Below, piece after piece: positions 1 to 7,650 of a DNA stretch of 64,000 nucleotides. The stretch's first letter is position 1. Each line of letters opens with the position of its first letter. Source of the stretch: Bdellovibrionaceae bacterium UBA6776. Lineage in GTDB: Bacteria > Bdellovibrionota > Bdellovibrionia > Bdellovibrionales > UBA1609. The notes beneath the pieces were generated by a model that searched no databases, had not been told where the DNA came from, and saw only the letters and a list, made by a program, of their open reading frames with translations. The stretch covers positions 12,424 to 76,423 of the forward strand of contig DKGG01000055.1 of NCBI GenBank assembly GCA_002453155.1, written 5' to 3'. A program made the translations under genes and the position numbers.

Positions 1-236
1 TTCTCTTGGTTGACACTGACAAGAGCACCGGAGAGAAAGTAGCAGAAAGAATTCGCCGCGCCATTGAAAGCCATGAGTTTGTTTTCGAGGATGCTTCAAT
101 TAAACTGACGGCCAGCATTGGTCTCTCTGTTTTCCCGGACAATGCCAAATCTGCAAAGGAGTTGATTCAGTTAGCTGACCAAGCCATGTATTATGGAAAA
201 AACAAAAGTCGAAACATCGTCTACATCGCCAGCTAA
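1..236 (+). CDS. GGDEF-domain protein, C-terminal end only (partial)
   Basis: Only the last 78 codons lie in the window (reading frame begins at base 3). They encode the closing half of a GGDEF diguanylate cyclase domain: the AERIR helix, the LTASIGLSVFP strand and the ADQAMYYGKNKSRN helix. The catalytic GGEEF loop and any sensor domain are upstream of base 1, so activity cannot be judged. Full-length relatives condense two GTP into c-di-GMP. The tail resembles that of the FHA-GGDEF protein starting at 2565, so the two are probably paralogs. The stop codon lies 44 bases inside the next gene, which suggests translational coupling. Confidence 0.85.
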   Translation, partial: LLVDTDKSTGEKVAERIRRAIESHEFVFEDASIKLTASIGLSVFPDNAKSAKELIQLADQAMYYGKNKSRNIVYIAS

Positions 237-1311
237 GAAGCGGATCAAGCTTGTTCTCAGTGACCTCCACTTGGGAGTGGGTCGCATTCTTGAAAATGGC
301 CAAATCAATTCTCTGGAAGAGTTTTATTTCGATGAAAAGCTCGTTGAATTTCTGCATTACTACACCAGTGGAAAATACGCTGGCGCTCAGGTGGAATTGA
401 TTTTAAACGGAGACATTCTCAATTTCCTTCAGGTCGACTACAAAGGTCACTTTCTCACAGTTTTGACCGAAGACATTTGCTTGGATATTTTGGAGCGCAT
501 TCTGAAAGGACACGCTCAAGTTTTTAAAGCCCTTCGTGAGTTTGTTTCCGTGGAGGGCAACAGCATCACTTATGTGGTGGGGAACCACGATCAAGGGATG
601 ATGTGGCCCGCATTGAGATCTCGTCTCAATGAGGCGGTGGGAGCCGCCATCAACTATAAAAATTTGGTCTACTTCTTTGATGGAGTGCACATCGAACATG
701 GCCACATGCACGAGTCTGCAAATCGAGTGGATCCCCGGCGGTTTTTCCTCAAAAAAGATCTGCCGGAGCCTATTTTAAATCTTCCCTTTGGGTCTCACTT
801 TTTTGTGGACTTTGTTTTGAAGGTCAAACAGAAGCATCCCCATGTGGACAAGATCCGCCCTTTCAACAAAATGATGAGATGGGCCATCTTTAATGAAACT
901 TGGTTTACGATCACCTACTTTGTGCGCCTGGTGCTCTTTTTTGCCACGGCCATCTTTCGGAACGACTCTCGAACCAGCTTTCCCTTTTCTCGGATCGTAA
1001 AGGTCATTGCGGAAAGCGCCATTTTTCCAGATTTGAGTGAGTCGGCGCGCAAAATTTTAACGGATGAAAAGGTCCATACGGTCTGTTTTGGCCACACCCA
1101 CGTCTATCAATATCGTCAGTGGGCCCAGAATATGGAGTACTTTAACACTGGAACCTGGACGGATCTCACTTCTCTTGATATCGCTTCTTTAGGGAAGATT
1201 ACCAAGCTCAGCTATGTGCTGTTCGAATATTCCGATGAAGGAAGACCTCGAGGCCGGCTCAAAGAGTGGCATGGTTATCACCGTATTGAAGAGGATGTGG
1301 CCATCGCATGA
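193..1311 (+). CDS. Calcineurin-like metallophosphoesterase (LpxH/YbbF-like)
   Basis: A 372-residue two-metal phosphoesterase. The metal-ligand motifs are in order: SDLHLG (D24, H26), NGD at 72-74, GNHD at 130-133, HGHMH around 169-173 and GHTH at 298-301. These define the calcineurin-like fold shared by UDP-diacylglucosamine pyrophosphatases and other phosphoesterases; the substrate cannot be named from sequence. Residues 231-253 are strongly hydrophobic and may bring the enzyme to the membrane. ATG 193 is the only start before the first motif; it overlaps the GGDEF gene by 44 bases and has no clear SD, so it probably depends on upstream translation. Its stop overlaps the next start (ATGA). 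Confidence 0.85.
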   Translation: MEKTKVETSSTSPAKKRIKLVLSDLHLGVGRILENGQINSLEEFYFDEKLVEFLHYYTSGKYAGAQVELILNGDILNFLQVDYKGHFLTVLTEDICLDILERILKGHAQVFKALREFVSVEGNSITYVVGNHDQGMMWPALRSRLNEAVGAAINYKNLVYFFDGVHIEHGHMHESANRVDPRRFFLKKDLPEPILNLPFGSHFFVDFVLKVKQKHPHVDKIRPFNKMMRWAIFNETWFTITYFVRLVLFFATAIFRNDSRTSFPFSRIVKVIAESAIFPDLSESARKILTDEKVHTVCFGHTHVYQYRQWAQNMEYFNTGTWTDLTSLDIASLGKITKLSYVLFEYSDEGRPRGRLKEWHGYHRIEEDVAIA

Positions 1312-2531
1312 TGCAAATTCAAACTCAGGGTTTCTCCCAGCAAGGTTCTTCTGGCAAAGAAGAAGCTTTTGAGGCGTCTTGGAAAAAGGCGCTTCAAGGG
1401 GATTTTGCAAACATCGATTTGCTGCGCAGCACTTTGCCCGCGGTTCAAGAGCGGGCAGCTCAGGTCCGCAATCAATTTAAAGACAGTGTATTTGTTGGAA
1501 TCGGTGGCAGTTTTTGGACGCCGTTTGCATTGCAGACCTATTTTGGGGAAGGCGCGGCTCATCGCCTTCATTTTTTAGACCAGCCCAATTCGCTGTATGT
1601 GAATCAAATTTTGAAACGCATCTCGGACCCTTCAAAGGTTCATTTTACCTTTGTCTCTAAAAGTGGTTCAACGTTGGAAACGGTGGCCCTTTATTCCGCA
1701 TTAAAAAGTTTAGAGTCTCAGTGGGGTTATGATTTAAATTCTCAGTCCACGGTGATTTGCAGTCCTGGAAATGGAGTTCTTCAGACCTGGTCGCAAGACA
1801 AACAGATTCCTCAATTGGAAATTCCTTTGGGCGTGGGGGGACGATTTTCTGCCTTCAGTGCGGTGGGAACCTTTCCATTGTTGCTTTTAAATCGCTCCGT
1901 CGAAGACTTTTTTGCGGGGGCAGAAAAGGCGCGCTCTGAAAAAGCGCACATTGAAAGTCTTTGTAAGTATTCTTTGTCCAGTTTTGAAAACAATTTTTGG
2001 ATCACTCAATTATGGACCTATTCCCAATCCTTGATGCCTGTGGCTCAGTGGTGGATGCAATTGTGGTCCGAGTCCTTGGCGAAAAAGAATGGAGTGCGTG
2101 TCAGCACTCCAATGGTTTGTTGTGGTCCTCGAGATCACCACTCGACCTTTCAGCAATTGATGGAAGGGGAAAAGGACAAAGCGATCTTTGTTTTACAAGA
2201 CATTGGTCGAGAGCGAGAACACCTTTCGTTGGATCCTTTGCTGGCGGAGTCCTTGGGTGCTTCCGCTGTGGATTGGGATTTAGAAAATATTTTGCAAGCC
2301 AGTGTGGAAGGGTTTTGCGGAGCCTTAGAAAGTCGAGACATTCCTGTTTTGAAAATGGCTTTGGATTTTTCAAAACTTTCTGCGTGGGGTGAGTTCTTGA
2401 TGAGTTGGCAGTTGGCCATTGCACAAATGGGTCATTATCTTGGAGTTAATCCTTTTGACCAGCCGGGAGTTGAAACCGGAAAGATCTTGGCGCGTCAGTA
2501 CCTAAAGTCTATGAAATCGAAAGAAAGTTGA
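1308..2531 (+). CDS. pgi: Glucose-6-phosphate isomerase, short form
   Basis: Interconverts glucose 6-phosphate and fructose 6-phosphate in glycolysis and gluconeogenesis. The 407 residues carry the two SIS-type sugar phosphate sites: VGIGGS at 63-68, SKSGSTLET at 117-125 and the family signature GVGGRFSAFSAVGT at 175-188. The active-site histidine region is PRDHHSTF near 274-281, and the C-terminal FDQPGVETGK ends with the expected lysine near 392. It is shorter than the roughly 550-residue enterobacterial enzyme, like several compact bacterial Pgi proteins. ATG 1308 overlaps the phosphoesterase stop by four bases, with a second ATG at 1311. Confidence 0.92.
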   Translation: MMQIQTQGFSQQGSSGKEEAFEASWKKALQGDFANIDLLRSTLPAVQERAAQVRNQFKDSVFVGIGGSFWTPFALQTYFGEGAAHRLHFLDQPNSLYVNQILKRISDPSKVHFTFVSKSGSTLETVALYSALKSLESQWGYDLNSQSTVICSPGNGVLQTWSQDKQIPQLEIPLGVGGRFSAFSAVGTFPLLLLNRSVEDFFAGAEKARSEKAHIESLCKYSLSSFENNFWITQLWTYSQSLMPVAQWWMQLWSESLAKKNGVRVSTPMVCCGPRDHHSTFQQLMEGEKDKAIFVLQDIGREREHLSLDPLLAESLGASAVDWDLENILQASVEGFCGALESRDIPVLKMALDFSKLSAWGEFLMSWQLAIAQMGHYLGVNPFDQPGVETGKILARQYLKSMKSKES

Positions 2532-2564
2532 GTCCATTTTCGAAGGCGTTTATCCTGATTTGGC

Positions 2565-3500
2565 ATGGTAGATGACGACGATGATGTAAAAGACATATCT
2601 GATAAAACCAGCGTGCTTCCCAGTGACACGTTTAAGCTTCGTCTTGCGGAAGCGGGGCAAGCTCCGCCCGCAATGGTTTTGTTGGTCGGGCCCGCGTCCA
2701 GCGTGGGACGTCAGTGGCCCATTGAAGATCCAGATATTGTGATTGGTCGTTCGCCCAATGCAAAAATCTTTGTGGATGATCGCAGTGTCAGTAAGTTCCA
2801 TGCAAAGTTGGTTTTGTCCGGTGGCGATGTTTCTTTGATGGATTTGGAATCCACCAATAAAACCTTTGTGAATGGAAAACTGATCCCTCCGTTGCAGCCG
2901 ATTAAATTGCAAAACAATGATCAGATCAAAACTGGAAATATTATTTTTAAGTTCCTCGAGCGGGGAAGCATTGAAACGGTGGCTTCGGCTCAAGCTTTTG
3001 ATCGGGCCTTGACGGATGCGCTGACAGAGATTGCAAACCGAGGCGCCTTGGAGGCCAAAGCGCCTGAGTTTTTTAAACGCGCTTCACTTCTTGGTTTTCC
3101 TTTGAGCCTTCTTATTTTTGACATCGATAAATTCAAGTTGGTGAATGATACCCATGGTCATCCGGCCGGAGATTATGTCCTTAAGGAAGTGGCGAAGGTT
3201 GTTAAGAACAAGCTGATCCGCGGAAACGACTTTTTTGCCCGCGCTGGAGGTGAGGAATTTTGTTTGCTTCTGGCAGGAAGTGAGCTGAAACAGGCCGAGG
3301 AAGTGGCTGAGCGGATTCGAGCCACCATTGAAGCTCAAAAATTTGTATTTGAAGGGACACACATTCCCATCACAATTTCAGTGGGAGTTGCGGGATACGA
3401 TCCTTCGGACTCCAACTGGACAGAAATCTATGAACGCGCGGATAAGGCACTGTATCACTCAAAAAACAGTGGGCGCAATTGCGTCTCTGTCTCCAGTTAA
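2565..3500 (+). CDS. FHA-GGDEF diguanylate cyclase (DgcB-like)
   Basis: A 311-residue cytoplasmic c-di-GMP synthase. After an acidic tail (VDDDDDVKD) come a Thr/Ser-containing stretch at 15-22, an FHA phosphothreonine-binding domain at about 38-131 (GRS at 61-63, SKFH at 76-79, STNKTFVNG at 96-104) and a GGDEF domain at about 150-311. FDIDKF (D186, D188) binds metal, GGEEF at 228-232 is the intact active site, and RGND at 219-222 is an intact inhibitory I-site. FHA-GGDEF is the architecture of B. bacteriovorus DgcB, which is needed for prey invasion; orthology is inferred from architecture only. The serine/threonine-rich tail could be a phospho-ligand of its own FHA domain. Confidence 0.88.
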   Translation: MVDDDDDVKDISDKTSVLPSDTFKLRLAEAGQAPPAMVLLVGPASSVGRQWPIEDPDIVIGRSPNAKIFVDDRSVSKFHAKLVLSGGDVSLMDLESTNKTFVNGKLIPPLQPIKLQNNDQIKTGNIIFKFLERGSIETVASAQAFDRALTDALTEIANRGALEAKAPEFFKRASLLGFPLSLLIFDIDKFKLVNDTHGHPAGDYVLKEVAKVVKNKLIRGNDFFARAGGEEFCLLLAGSELKQAEEVAERIRATIEAQKFVFEGTHIPITISVGVAGYDPSDSNWTEIYERADKALYHSKNSGRNCVSVSS

Positions 3501-3583
3501 AACGTTCGCGGGCGCATTTATCGCGATTTGTTGATCTGCGCGGAGCTGTGACGCTAGACCCCTTTTCAGAGAAACTTAAGTTT

Positions 3584-3610
3584 TTGTTTCCCCGTGGACA
3601 TCGCTATAAT
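3584..3610 (+). promoter_or_regulatory. Candidate sigma-70 promoter of the desaturase gene
   Basis: A perfect -10 hexamer TATAAT at 3605-3610 follows a TTGTTT -35-like hexamer at 3584-3589 with a short 15-bp spacer. Transcription would start near 3617, only about 23 bases before ATG 3640, which argues against the GTG at 3619 as the start codon. Confidence 0.4.
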
Positions 3611-3639
3611 AGAACTTTGTGAAACCTGTGAGGTGGAGA

Positions 3640-4785
3640 ATGGAATCTTCCAAAAATCGAATCGATTGGGTCCCCACATTGTTTTTGACACTCAGTCCTT
3701 TGGTGAGTGTGGGCCTGCTCATTTACTTCTTCAAATTTGAACAATTTCATTTTGGTTATGTCCTCTTGTTTTTGTTCTTCTACGTGAGCACCTTGGTGTC
3801 GATCACAGCGGGATATCACCGTTTGTTTTCCCACCGGGCCTATGAGGCTCACTGGGCCCTGCGATTGTTCTTTGCGCTTTTTGGTGCAGGGGCATTTCAG
3901 CAATCCATTTTAAAGTGGTCGGGGGATCATCGCATCCACCATCGTTTTGTGGATACGGATAAAGATCCCTACAACATCAATCGTGGATTTTGGTATGCAC
4001 ACATGTTGTGGATGTTTGTGGATGATGGTCGTCGGGATGAGCCGGGGTATGACCGTTACAGCATGGATTTGAAGCGAGATCCTATGGTGGTTTGGCAAGA
4101 CAAGTACTATGTGCCCTTGGCCATCTTTATGGGCTTTTTGCTTCCAGGAATTATTGGATTTTTTATGGGAAGCTTTCTGGGCGGTTTGCTGTTTGGAGGA
4201 TTTCTTCGAATAGTGATTGGTCATCATGTGACTTTCTTTATCAATTCTTTGTGTCACATGTGGGGTCGACAAACTTACACGGACACCAACACGGCAAAAG
4301 ACAGTTTTCTGATGGCCATTTTTACTTTTGGTGAGGGCTATCATAATTTTCACCATTACTTTCACAACGACTATCGAAATGGTGTGAAGTGGTACAACTA
4401 CGATCCTACAAAATGGGCGATTCGAGTGGCTCAAGGATTGGGGTTGGCAAATAAACTTCATCGAGTTTCAAAAGTTGAAATCGAAAAGGCCCGAATGGCC
4501 ATGGTGGAAAAGCGCATTCAAATGGCGTCTCATCCCAAGATGGAAAACTTTTTGGAGCGTCTCCAAGTTCTTCGCGAAAAGTGGGAAGAGTGCGGAGTTG
4601 CTTTTGAAAAGAAGAAAGCGGAATACCTTGAACTTCGCCGTCAAAAGGTGGAGCGACGTTGCCAAGAGCGTGAAGAGCGCATGCGCACCTTGAAAAAGGA
4701 GCTCCGTTTGGCGCGCAGAGAAATGCGTCGCGCACTCAGTCAGTGGAAGGCCGAATCTCTCGGCGTCCGCCAACTCCTCGCCTAA
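3640..4785 (+). CDS. Acyl-CoA / fatty acid desaturase (delta-9 type) with helical tail
   Basis: A 381-residue integral membrane di-iron desaturase that introduces a double bond in acyl chains and so tunes membrane fluidity. All three histidine boxes are present: HRLFSH at 60-65, HRIHH at 97-101 and HNFHH at 235-239. Hydrophobic hairpins lie at about 13-55 and 160-200. The last hundred or so residues are highly charged, rich in Arg, Lys and Glu, and look like a long coiled coil; this extension is not part of the core fold. ATG 3640 is chosen because AGGTGG lies six to nine bases upstream and a TATAAT box sits at 3605; GTG 3619 is an alternative. Confidence 0.9.
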   Translation: MESSKNRIDWVPTLFLTLSPLVSVGLLIYFFKFEQFHFGYVLLFLFFYVSTLVSITAGYHRLFSHRAYEAHWALRLFFALFGAGAFQQSILKWSGDHRIHHRFVDTDKDPYNINRGFWYAHMLWMFVDDGRRDEPGYDRYSMDLKRDPMVVWQDKYYVPLAIFMGFLLPGIIGFFMGSFLGGLLFGGFLRIVIGHHVTFFINSLCHMWGRQTYTDTNTAKDSFLMAIFTFGEGYHNFHHYFHNDYRNGVKWYNYDPTKWAIRVAQGLGLANKLHRVSKVEIEKARMAMVEKRIQMASHPKMENFLERLQVLREKWEECGVAFEKKKAEYLELRRQKVERRCQEREERMRTLKKELRLARREMRRALSQWKAESLGVRQLLA

Positions 4786-5106
4786 CGCATCCCGCCCAGA
4801 AAAAGGTGCCAGGCACCAAAATCTGCACCCGGTGCGTTAAGTGTGGAGAAGTGCTGCCGGAGGCCTGTTTAGAACTTTGACAGGATCATTGTAGCACTGG
4901 GCTTTTCGCTGAAGCGGTGTCATCTCGACACTGATTTTTATTCAAGGCCCATCCAGCTCGCCCTCAGTCTTGGTCTCCATCTTGCTCTAAGGAAGAGCAG
5001 GGGATGGAAGGCAGAGATTCAAAACTCGTCTCAGATTTTTTCAACAAATCTTCCAGTTTTATTAACCGACAGAGACCATACGAAGGTCTTATTGGGGGTC
5101 AGATCA
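4786..5106 (+). other. Intergenic region before the ECF sigma gene, no gene seen
   Basis: No convincing open frame. It holds two adjacent small palindromes at 4805-4835 (listed separately), an eight-pair hairpin with one G-U at 4981-5001 (CTTGCTCT / AGAGCAGG), and a five-pair hairpin (AGACC at 5073-5077, GGTCT at 5085-5089) just before the SD of the sigma factor gene. A TTGACA at 4877-4882 has no matching -10 box, so I cannot place the promoter of the sigma gene. Confidence 0.6.
4805..4835. repeat. Pair of GGTGC-type palindromes
   Basis: GGTGCC-A-GGCACC at 4805-4817 is a perfect 13-base palindrome flanked by A-runs on both sides; seven bases later GCACC-C-GGTGC at 4825-4835 is a second one. 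The half-sites are interchangeable, so several alternative hairpins can form. Read on the minus strand the first unit is followed by a T-run and could act as a terminator. I found no second exact copy in this window. Confidence 0.6.
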
Positions 5107-5718
5107 ATGACTATGAGAACGGAAGAACAACTCATAGAAGGGATTAAGAAAGGAAATAAGGAAGATTTCTCATTCTTAATAGATAACTACCAGCTTTACG
5201 CTTTGAAGGTGGCGTATCGCTTTACCAAGGACAAAGCCTTAGCCGAAGATGTGGTGCAGGAGTCTTTTATCAAGGTTTACCGCAAGCTCAATCTTTTCGA
5301 AGGCCGCTCCTCTTTCAAATCTTGGTTTACACGAATTCTTCTGAACACGTGTAAGAACCGGATGCGAAAAAACAGTCGAGAATCTTTGGGACTCGACACT
5401 CCAAAGCCTTCGAAAGTACAAGGGCCGGAAGCTTCGATGATTCACTTGGACATTGGGGAGATGCTCAAACGAGAAATCGATCTTCTTCCGGAAAAACAAA
5501 AGCAGGCTCTCATGCTTCGAGTGTACGAAGATTTGAGTTTTAAAGAAGTCGCTGAGGTGATGGAAAGCCCTTACGACACAGCAAAAGCCAATTACAGGCA
5601 CGCTCTTATGAAACTGAGAGAGAAGTTCGAGTCCTGTGATCTGTTGAAGTCTTGGATGATTGAAAGCAATACCTCTTCGGGCCACTGGCTTGGAGAAATC
5701 ATGGAGGTGGACGTATGA
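5107..5718 (+). CDS. ECF-family RNA polymerase sigma factor (RpoE-like)
   Basis: A 203-residue alternative sigma factor with only regions 2 and 4. Region 2 runs from about residue 14 to 80, with the core-binding and -10 recognition motif AEDVVQESFIKVY and the WFTRILLNTCKN helix. Region 4, about 125-180, has the -35-binding helix-turn-helix LSFKEVAEVMESPYDTAKAN. ATG 5107 is preceded by GGGGG at 5094-5098 with good spacing; an in-frame TTG at 5092 is an alternative. The stop overlaps a small downstream gene (ATGA), the normal position for an anti-sigma factor. No promoter could be assigned. Confidence 0.88.
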   Translation: MTMRTEEQLIEGIKKGNKEDFSFLIDNYQLYALKVAYRFTKDKALAEDVVQESFIKVYRKLNLFEGRSSFKSWFTRILLNTCKNRMRKNSRESLGLDTPKPSKVQGPEASMIHLDIGEMLKREIDLLPEKQKQALMLRVYEDLSFKEVAEVMESPYDTAKANYRHALMKLREKFESCDLLKSWMIESNTSSGHWLGEIMEVDV

Positions 5719-5999
5719 ACGAAGATGTGGATTGGTGGTGGATCGATTACCTGGAAGGGGAGTTGGATCCCACAACAGAGCCGGACATTGAATTTCTCTT
5801 GGAGAAAAGTGCCACAGATCAAAAAAACTTTGAGTCGTGGAAGCTTTTAAAAACTTGGGTGAAAGAGGTGGATCCTGCCAAGGAAACTCAATGGGCGTCT
5901 CAAGAGTTGGGAACCATGAAATCTGAGATTTTAAAAACCTTAACCTCATCGAGTCAGGGACTCAGTGAGTCGTCTCATGTCACCACTCGGGTCTTTTGA
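5715..5999 (+). CDS. Small acidic protein, candidate anti-sigma partner
   Basis: 94 residues beginning with MNEDVDWWWIDYLEGELD and a helical segment ending near 50. This layout (aromatic start, YLxGELD, helices) resembles the cytoplasmic domain of ECF anti-sigma factors, but there is no zinc-binding HxxxCxxC motif and no transmembrane segment, so it would have to act as a soluble protein. The assignment rests mainly on the four-base overlap with the sigma gene. Its last 54 bases overlap, on the opposite strand, the end of the metalloprotease gene. Confidence 0.65.
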   Translation: MNEDVDWWWIDYLEGELDPTTEPDIEFLLEKSATDQKNFESWKLLKTWVKEVDPAKETQWASQELGTMKSEILKTLTSSSQGLSESSHVTTRVF

Positions 6000-7016
6000 A
6001 TCTTTCAGAGATAGAATATGTTCCATAAAAACATTCAAATCTCTCTTCGAAAGATCGAAGAGGGATTGAAAGTCCGACAAATCTGAAACGTAGGTGTTGT
6101 AGCTCATAAGAATTGCGTTGTTCAGATTCTCTTTGGCGAAGCCGTCGTAACTGGAAGTTTTCATTTTTGGTTTCAATTTTAAAGTGTAGTTGTTTTGAAT
6201 GTCCTTCAGCCGGCTTTCTTTTTCTTTTCGAATCTCCTCAGAAGAGTGCGTGTTGTACCACTCTTTCAATTGAGCAAGTTCCTCAGAAATAAAATGGGAA
6301 AATGCATTCAAATCCAATTGTTCCTGATCAATGAGTTTTGCCGTTTTCGAATCCGAGCCCTCTCTGCTTTGAAAAAACATTTTGGCGCCCTGAACACCGA
6401 CAAAAGTGGCAAGGCGCTCGTTGAAGTCTGCGGCATTCTTTAAATAGATGGTCGTGTGAGTCAGTTCATGAATGATCACTTCCACCAAATCTTGGTCTGA
6501 GTATTTGAGCATGGGAGAAGTGAGGGGATCTTTAAACCAACCCAAAGTGGAATAGGCCTTCACTCCTCGAACCCAGGTGTCGTATTCCTCCGGAGGAAAT
6601 TTCGCCGCTTCTTCTTGGGCCATTTCTTTGATGAAGTATCCTTTGTAGGGAACGGCACCTATAAATGGGAAGCTCCATTTGTAAGACTTTAACTTGTCGG
6701 CATAGGCGACCTGCACCACATAAGTGACCGCATCGCGATCCAGTGCCACAAAGCTTTCGTAGTTGCCGTTGGATTTTAAACCTAAAGATGTCTCGGCAAA
6801 ATCTTTGGCTTCTTTTGCCAAAGTCAATTTGGTCTTTTGATTTTCGTTGAGAGTGTCGGATTTCAAAACTTTTTCAATGTCTGTTCGGGACCAGAGAATC
6901 TTTCCTTGATGATAGCCCGTATGAATGTAGTAACCCAGTTGGCATCCGGTGGAAAAGATCAAGAGAGGGGCGAAGAAAAACGCCATCCACCATCTTGAAG
7001 GGAAAGATTTTTTCAT
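5946..7016 (-). CDS. Putative lipoprotein aminopeptidase (PF10023-type metalloprotease)
   Basis: A 356-residue exported zinc peptidase. The N-terminus is a lipoprotein signal (basic MKKSFPSRWW, hydrophobic core, lipobox STGC with Cys25), so it is likely anchored to a membrane on the periplasmic side. HELTH at about 183-187 gives two zinc ligands and the catalytic Glu; FNERLATFVG about thirteen residues later supplies a possible third ligand. This matches the putative aminopeptidase family COG4324/PF10023. The start at 7016 has GAGGAA five bases upstream; an upstream ATG at 7037 has no SD. It begins nine bases after the barrel gene stop, so the two are cotranscribed. Confidence 0.82.
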   Translation of the reverse strand: MKKSFPSRWWMAFFFAPLLIFSTGCQLGYYIHTGYHQGKILWSRTDIEKVLKSDTLNENQKTKLTLAKEAKDFAETSLGLKSNGNYESFVALDRDAVTYVVQVAYADKLKSYKWSFPFIGAVPYKGYFIKEMAQEEAAKFPPEEYDTWVRGVKAYSTLGWFKDPLTSPMLKYSDQDLVEVIIHELTHTTIYLKNAADFNERLATFVGVQGAKMFFQSREGSDSKTAKLIDQEQLDLNAFSHFISEELAQLKEWYNTHSSEEIRKEKESRLKDIQNNYTLKLKPKMKTSSYDGFAKENLNNAILMSYNTYVSDLSDFQSLFDLSKRDLNVFMEHILSLKDSKDPSGDMRRLTESLTR

Positions 7017-7024
7017 GAAGTTCC

Positions 7025-7615
7025 TCAGAACATCCAAGAAAGACCAGCGCGTCCCGCATAGTCGATGGAGTCTTTGCGATCAGAGCCGTCGGCATTCTTG
7101 TCATCCGGTGGACTGGTCCAAGCGTCCACACCAAGTTTTAAAGAAAGGCTCTTAGACAATAGAATTTTTAAGCCCACACCGGCACTGGGAACAATTCCTG
7201 TTTGAGTTTTGATCAAGCGCCGACCGGTCAGTTCGTCTTCCAAAAAAATGCTCTTGTCCACATATCCCGCGCCGAATTTCAAATAGGGTTGAATCAGATC
7301 TTCTTTTCCGGCCAAGGACAAAACCAGATCTGCACTGGTCATAGAGAATTGTGCAATTTGAATGCGTTGAATTTCGCCCACACCATCGGCCTTCGTCGAC
7401 AATTTCCCAAGGCCGTAAGTGTAACTGAATTCAATCGCAGAGCGGTCCCAAAAGTAATAGGACATGGAGCCGGTGTAAGAAGTTGTATCTGAGTAGTTGT
7501 TTTCATCAATGGAGTTTCGCCGGTAATTGACCGACGCTCCAATTTCTAAAAATCCAGCGAAGGCAGAGGTAGAAAAGACAAGAAGAGCCAAGGCAAACGG
7601 AGCAACTTTAAGCAT
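7025..7615 (-). CDS. Outer membrane beta-barrel protein
   Basis: 196 residues with a clear signal peptide (MLKVAPFALALLVFSTSAFA) followed by alternating hydrophobic and polar strands such as SYTGSMSYYFW and AIEFSYTYGLG, ending in Trp-Met-Phe, an aromatic terminus typical of OM barrels recognised by the BAM machinery. The size fits an eight-stranded barrel of the OmpW/OmpA kind; the specific family and ligand are not identifiable. It lies immediately upstream of the lipoprotein peptidase gene and downstream of a TonB-like gene on the same strand, so the three may work together at the envelope. Confidence 0.8.
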   Translation of the reverse strand: MLKVAPFALALLVFSTSAFAGFLEIGASVNYRRNSIDENNYSDTTSYTGSMSYYFWDRSAIEFSYTYGLGKLSTKADGVGEIQRIQIAQFSMTSADLVLSLAGKEDLIQPYLKFGAGYVDKSIFLEDELTGRRLIKTQTGIVPSAGVGLKILLSKSLSLKLGVDAWTSPPDDKNADGSDRKDSIDYAGRAGLSWMF

Positions 7616-7650
7616 CCTTTAATAATATCAAAGAAATTTGTGATGTACGC

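Noticed and set aside
2101..2424. Minus-strand frames of about 90-107 codons within pgi
   Set aside because: Antisense shadows; the pgi frame has full family motifs.
3910..4461. 183-codon frame on the minus strand
   Set aside because: It is the antisense shadow of the desaturase, which has all three histidine boxes.
4873..4905. GAACTT and TTGACA upstream of the sigma factor gene, as an ECF or sigma-70 promoter
   Set aside because: No matching -10 element (GTC or TATAAT-like) at proper spacing.
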